From Chenopodium formosanum (taxonomy: Eukaryota > Streptophyta > Magnoliopsida > Caryophyllales > Amaranthaceae): a stretch of DNA of 64,000 bases. Of the stretch, positions 41,592-53,285 are shown in pieces. The notes beneath the pieces were generated by a model. That model saw only the letters and a program-made list of their open reading frames with translations, did not search any database and was not told where the DNA came from. The DNA lies in contig CM044877.1 in assembly GCA_024500155.1 (NCBI GenBank), positions 23,144,001 to 23,208,000 of the forward strand, written 5' to 3'. Made by a program: the position numbers and the translations under genes. Numbering within the stretch: position 1 is the stretch's first letter; every line of letters starts with the position of its first letter.

Positions 41592-43209
41592 GAAGCCCCC
41601 ACTTTGACTGAGTTTAGAGAAACGCAAGTTTCGAAAACTAAAGTCAAAGTAACGATAGGGACGGAGAATGATTCAGAACGTTCAACGATCCTAAATCACT
41701 CTTGCAACGCCGATACCTGCAAACTAGCGTTAATTAAACAGATAAGAGAGTTAAGGAACGCGTATCTTGCACCGTCGAGCACACGTCTCTGGAGATAACC
41801 GATTTATTGATGTATCCTTGTTTTGATGACCTCCTGCACGCTAGAGAATGCCATCCCGCTTGAAAACTGCTACGCTTGTAACTGCTTTCAATTCCGCCAT
41901 GATAATCTTCCGCAAACCAGGGAACACAATCGAAGATTGTTTCGCTTGAAACGATCCTCTTCCGCTTTGTGACCATCTTCCACATCCTAGGGAATACGAT
42001 CGAAGACAACTCTGCTTGAAATTACCTTTAGTTTTTTGTGACAACTCTCCACAATCTAGGGAACGTCATCTTGCTGTTTCGATGTTCACTCATCTTTAAA
42101 CAAATAGAGCTTATTTGGATATGTTCACGCGCCTCTAAACAAACAGCTTTTTGGATATGTTCACGTCCCTCTAAACAAAGAGCTTTTTGAATATTTTCAC
42201 GCGTCTCTGAACAAATAGCTTGAATGATATGCCCATGCGTCTCTGGAGCAAAAGAGCTTTGATGATATGTCCATGCGTCTCTGAATAAAAGAGCTTGATA
42301 ATAGGATGCCCACGCGTCTCTGAGCAAAAGAGCTTGAAGATATGTCCACGCGTCTCTGAACAAAAGAGCTTAAAGATGTGTCCATGCGTCTCTGAACAAA
42401 GAGCTTGATAATATGTCCACGCCTCTCTGGAGCAAAAGAGCTTTGATGATATGTCTACGCGTCTCTGAACAAAAGAGCTTAAATGTTTATTGCAATAATA
42501 TTCCGAAGAAAAATTTTCGAAGACCAACGCTTGTCGATCTCTAAAGCTCGCTTGAATTTTGCTTCCGCTATGCCTGTACGTCGGCGGTTTGCTGCTTGTG
42601 AACCATTATGTCGGTGTCTCCGTGATGAGCCAATGCTTAGGCGCTTTAAACTAAGTGAGATGATCTTTCATCAGGTCGATCACTTATTGCGATGGTAATC
42701 AAACCGACTACTTAATCATGTCAAATTGCTTATAGGGGATAACTAGCGTACCAAGGAACCCGAAATTGATGTATGAGGTTGAAATAACTGTTCAGAGCGG
42801 TTGAGCTCTCTGTCGCCGATGCAATTGATTCTGGTGTTGCGATTTGGCCCTGTCGCCAGACGCTGGGATCTAGCGCCAGGCGCTAAAAACTATTGCCAGA
42901 CGCTAGATGTTTTCGTCTGGCGTTGGAGTAGGGTCTTCCCTATTCTGCTGCACTTGTATTTATATCTTTGACTATAGGACTGTGCCAATCTCTTTAATTA
43001 TCCTAGGGTTGACCTAAGGTTTAGCGTTTCTTGACTCATTGACTTGACACGAGTCAAGGTATAAACTTGATTCACTGTGATTGACTGACTCGAGGTTTAC
43101 TCGACTCGATGTGACTCGTGTGTGCGTAGTGTTAACTCATAAAACTCGATATGTACATGTATCGAAATGCAGAAAAACAAAAATTTCCGTCATTTTTGTG
43201 GAGGGTACC
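41592..43209 (-). repeat. Tat#4 3' region with 44-base tandem repeats
   Basis: Homologous to 7683-8790 at both ends. From about 42085 to 42480 a unit of about 44 bases (core CACGCGTCTCTGAACAAA then AGAGCTTGA and ATATGTC) repeats roughly nine to ten times with point differences. After it come the GGCGCC-type cluster (42835-42925, much decayed to GTCGCC/GGCGTT), a TATTTATATC box (42956-42966), a block of GACTCG/TGACTC words (43025-43135) and the TTCCGTCATTTTTGTGGAGGG box (43187-43207, key words TTCCGTC and GGAGGG). No PMD gene is present where Tat#1 has one. Translations through the repeats are not genes. Confidence 0.75.
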
Positions 43210-45235
43210 TGTAGACACCCATTTGTGTTTCCCTAAAACCAAACCCAGTGATGAGTACCTTTCGCGTCAAATCATAATCGAATGAAGCGAAAGTGTGGAA
43301 AGTCTAGTGTTGCGGAAAGTTTTATTTTCTTTTCTCTTATCTCTGTTTTTTGAAAACTTATTTTGAGAAAACAGCCAATCCAGTTTGGTTGGTCCATAAT
43401 ATGGGTCCAATAGTAGTGTAGTTGGATTGGGCTTGCAAAGACCTTTCCAACGATATATTATAAGCCCAATTCCGATGAATATTGAGGAAATTATGGCCAA
43501 TTTACTAAACTAGGCCCGGTTTGAGCTTTATGTGCGGCCCAATGATCTAGGGGGGGGGGGGCTAATATGATTTATCATTCCTAATGCAATTAGTAATGGT
43601 TTTAGTCTTCTAGATTCTTCTAGAAGCTTATTTTCATTCCTAATTCAATTAGCGTTCATAAATTGACTTTTGTTGACTTTTCAGAGTTTTATTTAAAATC
43701 AAATAGCATTTTCGAAGAAATTATATTATTTTATCCTCCATTACGGTAAACTTATCGGATTTTCGAAAACGCGTTAAACTTGAGCATGGCGTCTGACCCC
43801 AGGCCTTGGCACCTGGAACCAGGCCTGGTGCCTGGCGCTAGCCATTGGCGCCTGGCGCCAGTGCTGGTGCCTGGCGCCAGCTAGCCGGGGTTGGCGCCAG
43901 CTTTGTTTTCTGAGCGTCATACTCTGTTTTGTTAATTAATCTTTTTTGGCTGATTTTCTCTATAAATATCGTATTAAAAATCCGTTTTCAGGGATCAATT
44001 CTCACGAATTCTTTCCTACAATCAGTTTTCATTCGCAATCATGAATTCTCTAATTCTCTCTTAATCATTCTCCAACTCTCATCAAGATTTTCTTGATATT
44101 CTCTCTCTCTTTTTCTAAACTAGCCTTTTCTCAAATACAAAATTCCGCATTCGCAAGACTTAGATACACCTAGCCATATTCGAAGTTGCCTTCGCCCTAG
44201 ACGTGAAAGGTTTAATTTATGAGGGTTTGGTCCCAAATCTCTATTTCAATTATTTGATTTAATTGTTTTGGTTATTATTTTCCTTGAATTTACTAACGTG
44301 TGTATTTTGTTATTAGAAAGAGGTACGAAGCATCAAAGTAAGTACTTTATTGGTTTTGATTGATATTATGATGTAGAAATCATGTTTATATTGTTCTTAT
44401 GATATTCCTAGTATCATGTCTAGGGTAATTTTAATATTAAATATGATTGTTATGATGCTTCCTATGTTCTTCCTGATATTTATGATTGTTAGTATCATGT
44501 TAGGACTAAAGATTTGATTTTTATTGCTTAGTGACATGCTAGGGTTTGTTATTAATCTTGTTAGTATCATGCCTAGGATCTTGCTATTATTATGCTTTAA
44601 CATGATTCATGACTATTTTTATAATTGTTTTGATTATGATTATATTTACGATTATTATTGTTATGATTATAATTTTATGATCATGATTATTATTATGATT
44701 AATTTTTATGTTGCTTGATATTCATTATTGTTGCTTGATCACGCCTTTTATGCATGTTTAAAGGGAATTGGTACTTGTAATCACGCTTAATAAGATAATT
44801 AATAATCTTGTTTAGGGTTAATGTGATTATAATTCAAGTGATCGCCAATAATAGATTTATTTGTGCATTTAAATTCAACCAACATAGATAAACAGGTTTA
44901 GGGTTAATCCTAATGATTGCATGTTAATTAAAAAGCGCACATGAATACGATCTGAATAAAGTAGAGGCCTATTATTAAGGCAGGTTCAATCTCTTTTAGG
45001 TTGGATTTGTACCTTCATCCCCGAACCCTTATTTGGTTCTAGACCTTATGGAGTTGACGATCTCTTGGATCGTTAAGGGGTGTAACCTTCACCTCGTGAA
45101 CGGTTTACAAGTTCCTAAAAACTTGTTGGCGACTCTTTTTCTCTATCTTCTTCCCTTTTGGACGCCACCGTACTTTAGTGTATGATCACAGTGCGGTTCA
45201 AGCTAGAGGGGTTAAGCTTGAAATTATTCCCTACA
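43210..45235 (+). repeat. Plus-strand Tat LTR (Tat#5, 2026 bp)
   Basis: TGTAGACACCC to TTATTCCCTACA, followed after five bases by the primer-binding site TGGCGACTCCACAGGGGA at 45241-45258, so this is a 5' LTR in the plus direction. GGCGCC cluster 43790-43915, TATA box CTATAAATATC 43960-43970. By its cluster and microsatellite it is closer to the Tat#1 LTRs than to those of Tat#4. It is inserted after GAGGGTACC; the empty site is visible in Tat#2 near 49766-49785. No matching right-hand LTR or GTACC duplication is found. A run of 12 G at 43550-43561 replaces the mixed G/A tract of its relatives. Confidence 0.87.
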
Positions 45236-46166
45236 GTTTTTGGCGACTCCACAGGGGATGATTTCTATTTTAATTCCTGAATTTGTTTCGGCAATGATTT
45301 AGAATGAGTGGATGAGACTCGAAACGTTCTAAGTATTTCATGTGCATAATTTTGATTAACATTATTGTCATATGCATAAAAAAGACATCATTGGAAAGAC
45401 CATCCGTAATGAGTTAAAAACATAGGATTTTACATGTATAAAATTTGAGAAATATCTTTCACAACTAAGACTGAAATAACACCGTGCGAAACTGAAAAAT
45501 TCTATCGAGCAAAGAAAGCTGCTGAGGCATGTGGGAAGTAGCGTCAGGGGCTAGAGCATTGGCGCCAGAATTTTAACCGTAGCGCCAGACGCTACAGCTA
45601 AAAGTTGGCGCTAGTCTCTGTTTGCTGGCGCCAATTTCCCCCAATACCGAGCCAGAAATATGCGTTCTAATTTTGACCGGTTTTTCGTATTGTTTGCTCG
45701 AAACTGGTCGAAATTAGAACGCATATTTCTGGCTCGGTATTGGAAGAATTTGGCGCCAGCAAACAGAGGTTGTCGCCGGATTTTGGCTGTAGCGCCTGGT
45801 TACATAGCTGTCGTTTGGCGCTACATTCAAATTTTTGGCGCTAACTTCTGTTCACTAATGCTAATTCCTACATGCCTCATCAGCTTTCTGTGCTCGATAA
45901 AATTTTCCAGTTTCGCGCAGTGTTATTTCGGTCCTAGTTGTGAAAGATATTCCTAAAATTTCCTACGTGTCAAATCCTATGTTTTAACTCATTACGGATG
46001 GTCTTTCCAATGAGATCTTTTTTATGCATATAACAATAATGTTAATCAAAATTACGCACATGAAATACTTAGAACTTTTCGAGTCTTATCCACTTATTCT
46101 AAATCATTACCGAAATAAATTTCAGGAATTAAAATAGAAATCCTGCCCAGCGGAGTCGCCAAAAAC
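45236..46166. repeat. Palindromic junction of two Tat leaders
   Basis: Positions 45236 to about 45686 are a plus-strand Tat leader (PBS onward). About 45698-46166 is the equivalent leader on the minus strand, ending in the PBS of Tat#4 (about 46146-46161). The two are inverted copies around a core near 45692 (GACCGGTTTTTCG, 11-base loop, CGAAACTGGTC). GGCGCC-type clusters lie at 45540-45635 and 45745-45850. A short frame at 45660-45956 runs across the centre and is not a gene. Confidence 0.82.
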
Positions 46167-48083
46167 TGTAGGGAATATTTCAAGCGTTAATCCTAGCTTG
46201 AACCCCACTGTGATCGTACACTATAGTACGGTGGCGTCCAAAGGGAAAGAAGATAGAGCAAAAGAGTCGTCAACAAGTTTTTTTGGGAACTTGTAAACCG
46301 TTCACGAGGTGAAGGTTACACCCTTTAACGATTCAAGAGATCGTCAACTCCATAAGGTCTTGAACCAAATAGGGTTCAGGGATGAAGGTAACCTAAAAGA
46401 GATTGAACCTGCCCTAATAATAGGCCTCTACTTTATTCTGATCGTATTCACATGCGCTTTCTGACTAACATGCAATCAATAGGTTTAACCCTAAACATGT
46501 TTATCTATATTGGTTTAATATTAATGCGCAAATAAACTATTATTGGTGATCACTTGAATTATAATCAAAATTAACCCTAAACAAGATTATTAATTATCTT
46601 ATTAAGCATGATTACAAGTACAAATTCCCTTTAAACATGCATAAAAGGCGTGATCAAGCAATAACAATAAATATCATCAAGCAACATAATAATCATAATA
46701 ACAAAAAAAATAATCATAAAAATAATCATGAATCATGTTAAAGCATAATAATAGCAAGACCCTAGGCATGATACTATCAAGATTAATAACAAACCCTAGC
46801 ATGTCACTAAATAATAAAAATCAGAGCTTTAGCCCTAACATGATACTAATATGCTATTAGGAAAGAAAGTAGGAAGCATCATGGAAATCATAATTGACAT
46901 TATATTCTTTACCCTAAACTTGATACTAGGAATTTATTGTTGTCATTCTAAACATCAAGCATCCTAACATAATACTAGGAATCATAATAACAACCTAAGC
47001 ATGATTTCTATATAATAATATCAATAAAAACCATTAAAGCACTTACTTGGATGCCTCGTACCTCTTTCTAATGACAAAATACACGCGTTAGTAACTTCAA
47101 GGAAAATTATAAACAAACAATTAAATTAAATAATTGAAAGAGAGATTTGGGACCAAACCCTCAGAGATTAAAACCTTTCACGTCTAGGGAGAAGGCAACT
47201 TCGAATTTGGCTAGATGCTTCTAAATCTAATGAATGCGGAATTTTTTGTATTTGTGAAAAAACTAGTTTAGAAAAGAGAAAGAGAGTAATCAAGAGAATC
47301 TTGATGAGAGTTGGTGAGAATTGGTTAATGAAAACGGAGTTTTTAGAAGGCTATTTATAAAGAAAATCAACCAAAACGATAAAAAATCAAAACAGAGTTC
47401 TGATGCGTAAAACCAAGGTTAGCGCCAGAAGCTGACATTAGCGCTAGGCGCTAACGCTAGCGCCAGGGGCCAAGCTTAGCGTCCGGCGCTAATGCTGGCG
47501 TTTGGCACTAACTAAGCTTTTGACGCGTTTTCTTAAAATCAGATAGAAATTGCTGTACAAGAGGATAAAATTGTATTTTCCTCATAAACGTTCTTTTATT
47601 CTAATTAAAACTCTAAAAAGTCAACAAAAGTCAATTTATCAATGCTAATTAAATTTTGAATGAAGAGAACCTTCTAGAAGAATGTAGAAGACTAAAACCA
47701 TTCCTAATTGCATTAGGAATGATAAATCCATATTAGGCCCTCCTCTAGATCATTGGGCCGCATATAAGGCTCAAACCGGGCCCAATTCAGTAAATTGGTC
47801 ATAACTTCCTCAATATTCATTGGAATTGGGCTTATAATATATCGTTGGAAAGGTCTTTTCAAGCCCCATCCAACTACACTACTATTGGACCCATATCATG
47901 GACCAACCAAACTGGATTAACTGTTTTCTTAAAATAAGTTTAAAAAACAGAGAGAAGAGAAAAGAAATTAAAACTATCCACAACACTAAACTTTCCACAC
48001 TTTTATTTCATTCGATTATGATTCAACGTGAGAGGCACTCATCACCGGGTTTGGTTTTGGGGAGACACAAATGGGTGTCTACA
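46167..48083 (-). repeat. 5' LTR of Tat#4 (1917 bp)
   Basis: Starts TGTAGGGAATATTTCAAGCG and ends GGGTGTCTACA. It pairs with 37967-41591 without the CACTA insertion. TATA on the minus strand near 47351-47362 and a GGCGCC/AGCGCC cluster at 47418-47515. Followed by GAACG, the right target duplication copy. Confidence 0.92.
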
Positions 48084-49850
48084 GAACGATATGCCCACAA
48101 GTCTCAGAGCAAAGAGCTTTGAATGATAAGTCCACACGTCTCTGAACAAAGATCTTTTCCTTTATTTGACGATCTTCCTCAAGGTAGGGGATACCGCCTG
48201 AAGACTGCTACGCCTGTAACTGCCTCCAATTTCCGCTGTGATAGTCTTCTGCGAGCCAGAGAATACTATCGAAGATTGCTTCGCCTGAAGCCATCCTCAG
48301 TTGTTTGTGACAACCCTTCACAAGCTAGGGAACGCTGTCGAAGATATCTTCGCTTGAAGTCATCCTCAGTGTTGCGATAATATTCCAAAGAAAATTACCG
48401 AAGATTAACGCATGTCGATTCTTAAAGCTCGCTTGAACTTTGCTGACAATTCACTCTTCTTTAGGAACAATTGTCAACACAACTCTTGAATAATGTAGAC
48501 AATCTGATTTAGGGATGTTGTCAATGCTTTGTAACAATCCATCCTTGGAAATGTTTCCACGATGATGCGACAATCCGTATCTCAAATAATTTGCTAAAAT
48601 CCAATTTTAGGAAAAGTTGTCAATGCTTTGTAACAATCTATCATAAGAACTTGGCTACGATCGACAATCCACATCTTGGAATTTAACTCTTGAAAGCAAT
48701 CCACCTTGGAAATTTGCCAATGTTATGCAACAATCTTTTTAGGAAAAAATTGCCACAATTGACAATCCACGGCTTGGAACATTTGCAAAAAAGAGTCGAC
48801 CGACAATCCACTTCGGGAAAATTTGCCACTTACTAAAATGAATGATAATCCACATTGAGGAACCTTTGCCGAAATTTAGAGACCTGCGACAATCCTTTAG
48901 GAAATTTTGCCATAGGGAACTATGTGTATGATAATCCAATCTCGGAAAACTGGCTAGAAATGACGATCCAAACTTGGTGAAAATTGTTAAACAGAGAAGG
49001 AGCATGACAATCCACGCTTGGAAACTTTGCCATAAGTGACAATCCAATCTTGGAAAAATTGTCGTTGAAGAAGATGCGCAACAATCCACATTTGGAAATA
49101 TTGTCAGTTGGTGATGACAATCCAATCTTGGAAAATTTGTCGTATAAGTGCTTGATTTTGAACCAATGCGTTGGTGTTTGTAATGAGCCAATGCTTTGGC
49201 GCTTAAGCAAAGTGAGACGATCGTCGTCAGGTCAATCACTCACTGCGATTGTAATCGAGCCAACTACTAATCATGTCAATTTGCTTATAAGGGCTAATTA
49301 GCGTACCAAGGAACCTGAAATTGTTGTATGAGGTCCGCATAATCCAATATGGGACCACGCATCTCGTTGCTGCACCGGCTCTCGCTAGATATTGTCGTCG
49401 CGTTCTCGCTCTGTCGCCAGGCGACAGCCTTGTCGTCTGACGCTAGAGTCAGATTTTCATTTACGGCTTTTCAAAAAAATCCGGGAATGTTCTTGCTCAC
49501 TTGAATGTACCTGCATTTATATCGTGGAGTATAGGACTTTGCTTATCTTTCTTTAGGGTTGACCTAAGACTTAGTGTTGCTTTACTCATTGACTTGACAT
49601 GACTCAAGGTATGACGACTCACTTCATGTAACATTAGTGTGCGTAGACTTAACTTAATGTGATAACACGACATGACTCAATGTGTACATGACTCGTGTGT
49701 GCATTGTAATGTGATCATGTGACTCGAAAATGCAAAAAAGCAAAAATTTTCCGTCATTTTTGTGGAGGGTACCGACTTTCTCCGAAAATAAGAAAGACGC
49801 GATAAAAGAAAGAAGTGAAGTTTTTAAAGGTGCATGTTGAATGAGCTTAA
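48084..49850 (-). repeat. Tat#2 3' region, right piece, with CAATCCA tandem repeats
   Basis: First the TCTCTGAGCAAAGAGCTTTG unit shared with Tat#4, then blocks homologous to 7905-8280. From about 48470 to 49150 a degenerate repeat of some 40-50 bases is built on GACAATCCA and CTTGGAAAATTTGCC words, more than ten copies, unlike the repeats of Tat#1 and Tat#4. Then a decayed cluster (TCTGTCGCCAGGCGACAG, 49408-49426), a GACTCA/TGACATG block, and the box TTCCGTCATTTTTGTGG (49749-49765). Homology to Tat ends at about 49850. Confidence 0.7.
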
Positions 49851-51065
49851 TTCGTTGTCTCTATAAACCAAACATATGTAAAAACATTAATATTTCTATT
49901 AATTATTTGTTGTAATATTACATTTACATAAAAAAAAATTAATACAACTAATACAAATAATAAAAAAATTAAAAAAAAAACCTCATTTTCCAGTCACGAC
50001 CACCAACACCACCATCCAGCACCACCACCCACCACAACCCCCACGAGCAGCCACCACCAACAGAAACCCCCAACTGACTCCCACCCACCAAACCCTCACC
50101 GAAACCCACCACCCCACCACGACCCCCCACAACCCCTCACCCACCAGAACCACCAACTGACCCCCACCCACCAAAACCCTCACTGAAACCCACCAGAACC
50201 CTCACCGAAACCACAAACCCCACCCACGACCTTAACCCAAACCACAACCCCCACCCCCACGACCAGACCCCAACCCAAACCACGGCCAGACCCCCACCCA
50301 AACCACGACCCCCCACCCACCCGACCCCCACCAAAAATAAATCTAAAATCGAAATAAAAAAAAAAATTGACCCACCTTTAAAAAAAACGCATCTAGCCCA
50401 CCACGGCCTCCACCCAAACTAGATCCCTGCCATGAAAACGCCAATTTGGGCTTGAAATTATGGTTTTAAAGGTCAAATTCGACCATAAAAACTCTGGATC
50501 TAGAGTTTTCATGGTCGAATTTGACCTAAAAAACTTGAACACCCAAACGCATGCACGAATTTGCTTGAAATTGTAGTCGAAATTTGCTCGAAATTGTCCT
50601 CAATCTGCAAGAAAACTTGGGGTTTTGGTTGAATTTGCTCGAAGTTTTTTGGCTTTGGTTTGAATTTGTGGAGATGAGAAAGAACAAAGAAAAAAAGAAA
50701 GTGAAAGAAGAAAGGATCGAAGGAAAGAGAAGAGGAGAGAGAAGGAAAACGGGAGAAAGAAAGAGGAGAGAGATACAACATTGAAAATGAAAAAGGAGAG
50801 AGAGAGCTGAGTAAAGAAAGAGGAGAAAGAGAAATAAAGGGAGGGGTGGGAAGGTACGGTTTTAGGGTTTTTTCTAAATGGTAAGCGGTTTGGGGTTGAA
50901 CTGTTTGCCAATATATCTAATGGCAAGCGGTTCAACCCCAAACCGCTTGTTATTTATATATTGGCAAGCGGTTTGCGCCAAAACCGCTTGCCATGCAATA
51001 TTAGAGTTTTTTTTTTAAAAAAACTTGGTAAATTTGGGGCTTCCCATCAAGTATTTCTACTAGTG
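49850..51065. mobile_element. Right part of a second CACTA-type transposon, left end missing
   Basis: The right end reads GTATTTCTACTAGTG at 51051-51065, the complement of a CACTAGTAGAAA terminus. Inside lie subterminal inverted copies of GCAAGCGGTT (50880-51000) forming hairpins, another inverted repeat at 50463-50533 (GGTCAAATTCGACCAT with its complement), a purine-rich stretch (50665-50850) and a 350-base CCACC-rich block (49985-50340). No matching left terminus is found, so the left border is approximate. It sits in the gag remnant of Tat#2. No transposase is visible, and frames in the CCACC block are compositional. Confidence 0.7.
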
Positions 51066-51792
51066 TGTTGTTACTATTGTTAGTAGCTTTAGGCTTTGCA
51101 AGGTCATCTTCTATTTCAATACCGATGTCATATACGAGCTTGAAATATTCAAATTATGTTGATATCTTAAATGCTTCGAATAATTCTCTTGGAGATTCTT
51201 GATAAACATCCTTACAGATTCTTTTTTTGGTGGGCACCGCAATCATCTTAGCGGAAGTTTCCCTCCACTAATTAAAGAAAGAAGTAAAGCCTTCATTATC
51301 TTTTTGTCTTAGCATCTCAAGTTGTCTATAATCTGTATCAACTTAAATATTACATTTATATCTATCAATGAAAGCGTTTACAATAGCATCCCAAGTAGAG
51401 GTTTTCTCTTTATCAAGAGAAAAGAACCATTATTGACAAACGGTTTCAAGAGATAAAGAAAACAAGGAATGAAAGACTTTCCGATCAATCCCCTTAATGT
51501 TCATTATGGTCTCGAATGCCCTTAAGTAGAAGTAAGTATTATCTGTTGCCTTGAACTTAGGGACGTCACTGGCATTGAACTTCTGCGAAAGAAGCTCTTT
51601 GTCCAACGAGACCCCTTGCGAGCTAATGCCATGGAATCTATAGTCATTGGATATTTTGCTCAAGATTTCTTGCATGAGATCCATTTGTTGTTGTATAACA
51701 GGGTCATTGATTTGAAGGTTTAAAGCCTTCAACACCTTAGTCACGTCTGCCATTTACTTCTTAAGCTCATTGACTTCTTCTTGACTTGCCAT
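51066..51792 (-). pseudogene. gag: gag remnant of Tat#2 (N-terminal part)
   Basis: Minus-strand ATG at 51792 (MASQEEVNELKK then a stop), then 107 codons from 51753 homologous to the start of Tat#1 gag (for example PVIQQQMDLMQEIL, SQKFNASDVPKFKATDN and AFETIMNIKGI). Further stops (near 51430, 51345 and others) follow, and the remnant ends at the CACTA terminus at about the position of Tat#1 gag residue 235. All of the later gag and pol is absent from Tat#2. Confidence 0.85.
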
Positions 51793-51950
51793 TATCTTCT
51801 TAGCTTTTCTCTTTTGACGAATCGATTTATTAAAAAGTTGAACTTGAATAAAGGTGTTGTCCTTGATTAATCGCCCTTCTCTCCTTGACCAAGTACTGGG
51901 GAAAGGGAAATTAGGGATAAGCTTTTTTATTTTTTTTTTGAATAAAGCTT
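51793..51950 (-). other. Tat#2 leader, piece next to gag
   Basis: Homologous to 21338-21450 of Tat#1. Interrupted by the copia element; the last five bases are AGCTT (51946-51950), paired with AGCTC (61914-61918) after the insertion, a target duplication with one transition. Confidence 0.78.
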
Positions 51951-53269
51951 TGAAAGGAATGGTGTCCTTCGAACAAGTGTATTATTCTGATAGCGGGTTC
52001 ATAATTATTAGAAAGCTAATATATTCAGTAAGGTCAAGTGATCGGAATGCCTGGGTGGAGGCCGCTTCCGATCAGTAATATTAATATAATTAATATTACA
52101 GCTTAATCTTCACTGAACCCTTCAGGTCACACCCAAGCAAAATATACGAACCGACTCGACGAATTAATTCGGAAGAAATTAATTCGTCGCCCGAGTGTTA
52201 TATATTTAGACGTCGGTAATTAGAGCTTGGAGCGTCGAAACCGATCGTCGAAAGTCGAGTAAAAAATAATAAAAAGACGAGACGCGCAAAATAATAATAA
52301 ATCGACCATATTCCCAAAATACCCCTAGCATCGGAATGCCCCGAGCATCCGAATGCTAGGGGCAAAAATGTCCAAGCATAGGTGGCTAGCAAGCGCACTA
52401 AGCCGAGCCTAGCATGGCTGGCTAGGTGCGAGCTAGCGCACCGTGCTAGCAGCCACGCACAGCAGCAACTAGCAGCCGGGTGCACGTGGTGCGTGCAGCA
52501 GCTAGCTGCCGCAAGCTTGGCGTGCTGGTAGCGCACGCACTAGCAGCCACGCACAGCAGCAAGCCCGCACCAAGTGTGTGGCTTGCGCGCACAGCAGCAG
52601 TCCGCATCTTGGTGCGGGGTTGGGCTCATGGCTGGGCCATAGGGTCGGTCACTATGGGGAAGCTTGAGGAATATGGGAGCAAGTGGGTAAGGACATGTGG
52701 CACAAGGAGAGTATTGAGTGGGGAGCAAGTATGGTCCCCTACTCTCCATGTGGTCCTCACCAACCCATTTCACATGGTAATGCCACTTGTAGATTTATTA
52801 TTAGTTTGCAATTTTGATTTAATTTAGCTTTAAATTAATTTGTGGAATTTTATGATCCCACATTGATGGGATAGAATTTCCCACTCATACTTTCCTCTAT
52901 AAATACCAACCTTGGGATTTGGAGTAAAGTGCTTGAGCGGGAGTTAGAAAGAGCATTACATATTTTGGGAAAAACTCTTAAACTCCATTAACACTTGGGT
53001 TTTGGTCGGACCTTGCTAACTCCAAGGTAGCGGACCTAAAAAGTTGTGTTCGTCCTTTGTGGGTGGATACCGTTGGAGGCAAGACATTTGCGGTGCTCAA
53101 GGCTTTCAAGTAAGAGCCTGTTTTGAGAGGGCGAAGCTCGCTTCAAGGGTATGATTCGTTATTCCTTTTCTTGTGTTTATTTATTTATGCTTTATGGTTT
53201 TATTAATTACAAGTGGTTCCTTGGGTCGGGGTTGTTTCCGCGGTGAGTCGGACTCACCAAACCCTAACA
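51951..53269 (+). repeat. 5' LTR of the copia element (1319 bp)
   Basis: TATA box CTCTATAAATACC at 52896-52908. A GC-rich block (52380-52620) is made of CAGC- and GTGC-rich words (such as AGCAGCCACGCACAGCAGCA). It is 33 bases longer than the 3' LTR, chiefly because of about 25 bases near 52858-52885 lying between short CCCAC repeats, which were probably deleted from the other copy. Short frames on both strands in the GC-rich block are compositional. Confidence 0.93.
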
Positions 53270-53285
53270 GCGGTATCAGAGCCCC
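53270..53285 (+). other. Primer-binding site of the copia element
   Basis: GCGGTATCAGAGCCCC follows the 5' LTR directly. It matches the 3' end complement of initiator tRNA-Met used by many plant retrotransposons (usual form TGGTATCAGAGC). Confidence 0.9.

Larger units (their letters stand above)
37967..48083 (-). mobile_element. Tat#4: internally rearranged Tat element
   Basis: LTRs 37967-41591 (with a CACTA insertion; 1910 bp without it) and 46167-48083 (1917 bp) are the same subfamily. Flanks are GAATG (37962-37966) and GAACG (48084-48088), a 5-bp target duplication with one transition. The host sequence joins smoothly across it (a TTTGAATGATATGCCCA-like repeat unit). The interior keeps only the 3' region (41592-43209) and the leader. 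Gag and pol are absent. A plus-strand Tat LTR with leader (Tat#5, 43210 to about 45692) sits inside, head-to-head with the leader of Tat#4. Confidence 0.85.

Noticed and set aside
42085..42480. Regular repeat units that could suggest a CRISPR array or a repeat protein
   Set aside because: The units are contiguous, degenerate and lack unique spacers. The DNA is plant nuclear, and the array sits in the 3' region of a retrotransposon. Open frames on the minus strand arise from the repeat period.
43210..48083. Self-integration of one Tat cDNA as the cause of the inverted structure
   Set aside because: The plus-strand LTR belongs to a different subfamily from the two outer LTRs, and it sits at a normal insertion point for a second element. 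It remains possible but is less simple.
49981..50340. Gly/Val/Trp-rich frames in the CCACC-rich block
   Set aside because: Compositional artefact within a CACTA remnant; no domain and no start context.
52380..52830. Genes in the GC-rich part of the copia LTR
   Set aside because: The frames are repeated in both LTRs, occur on both strands, and consist of Ala, His, Cys and Arg from CAGC/GTGC words.
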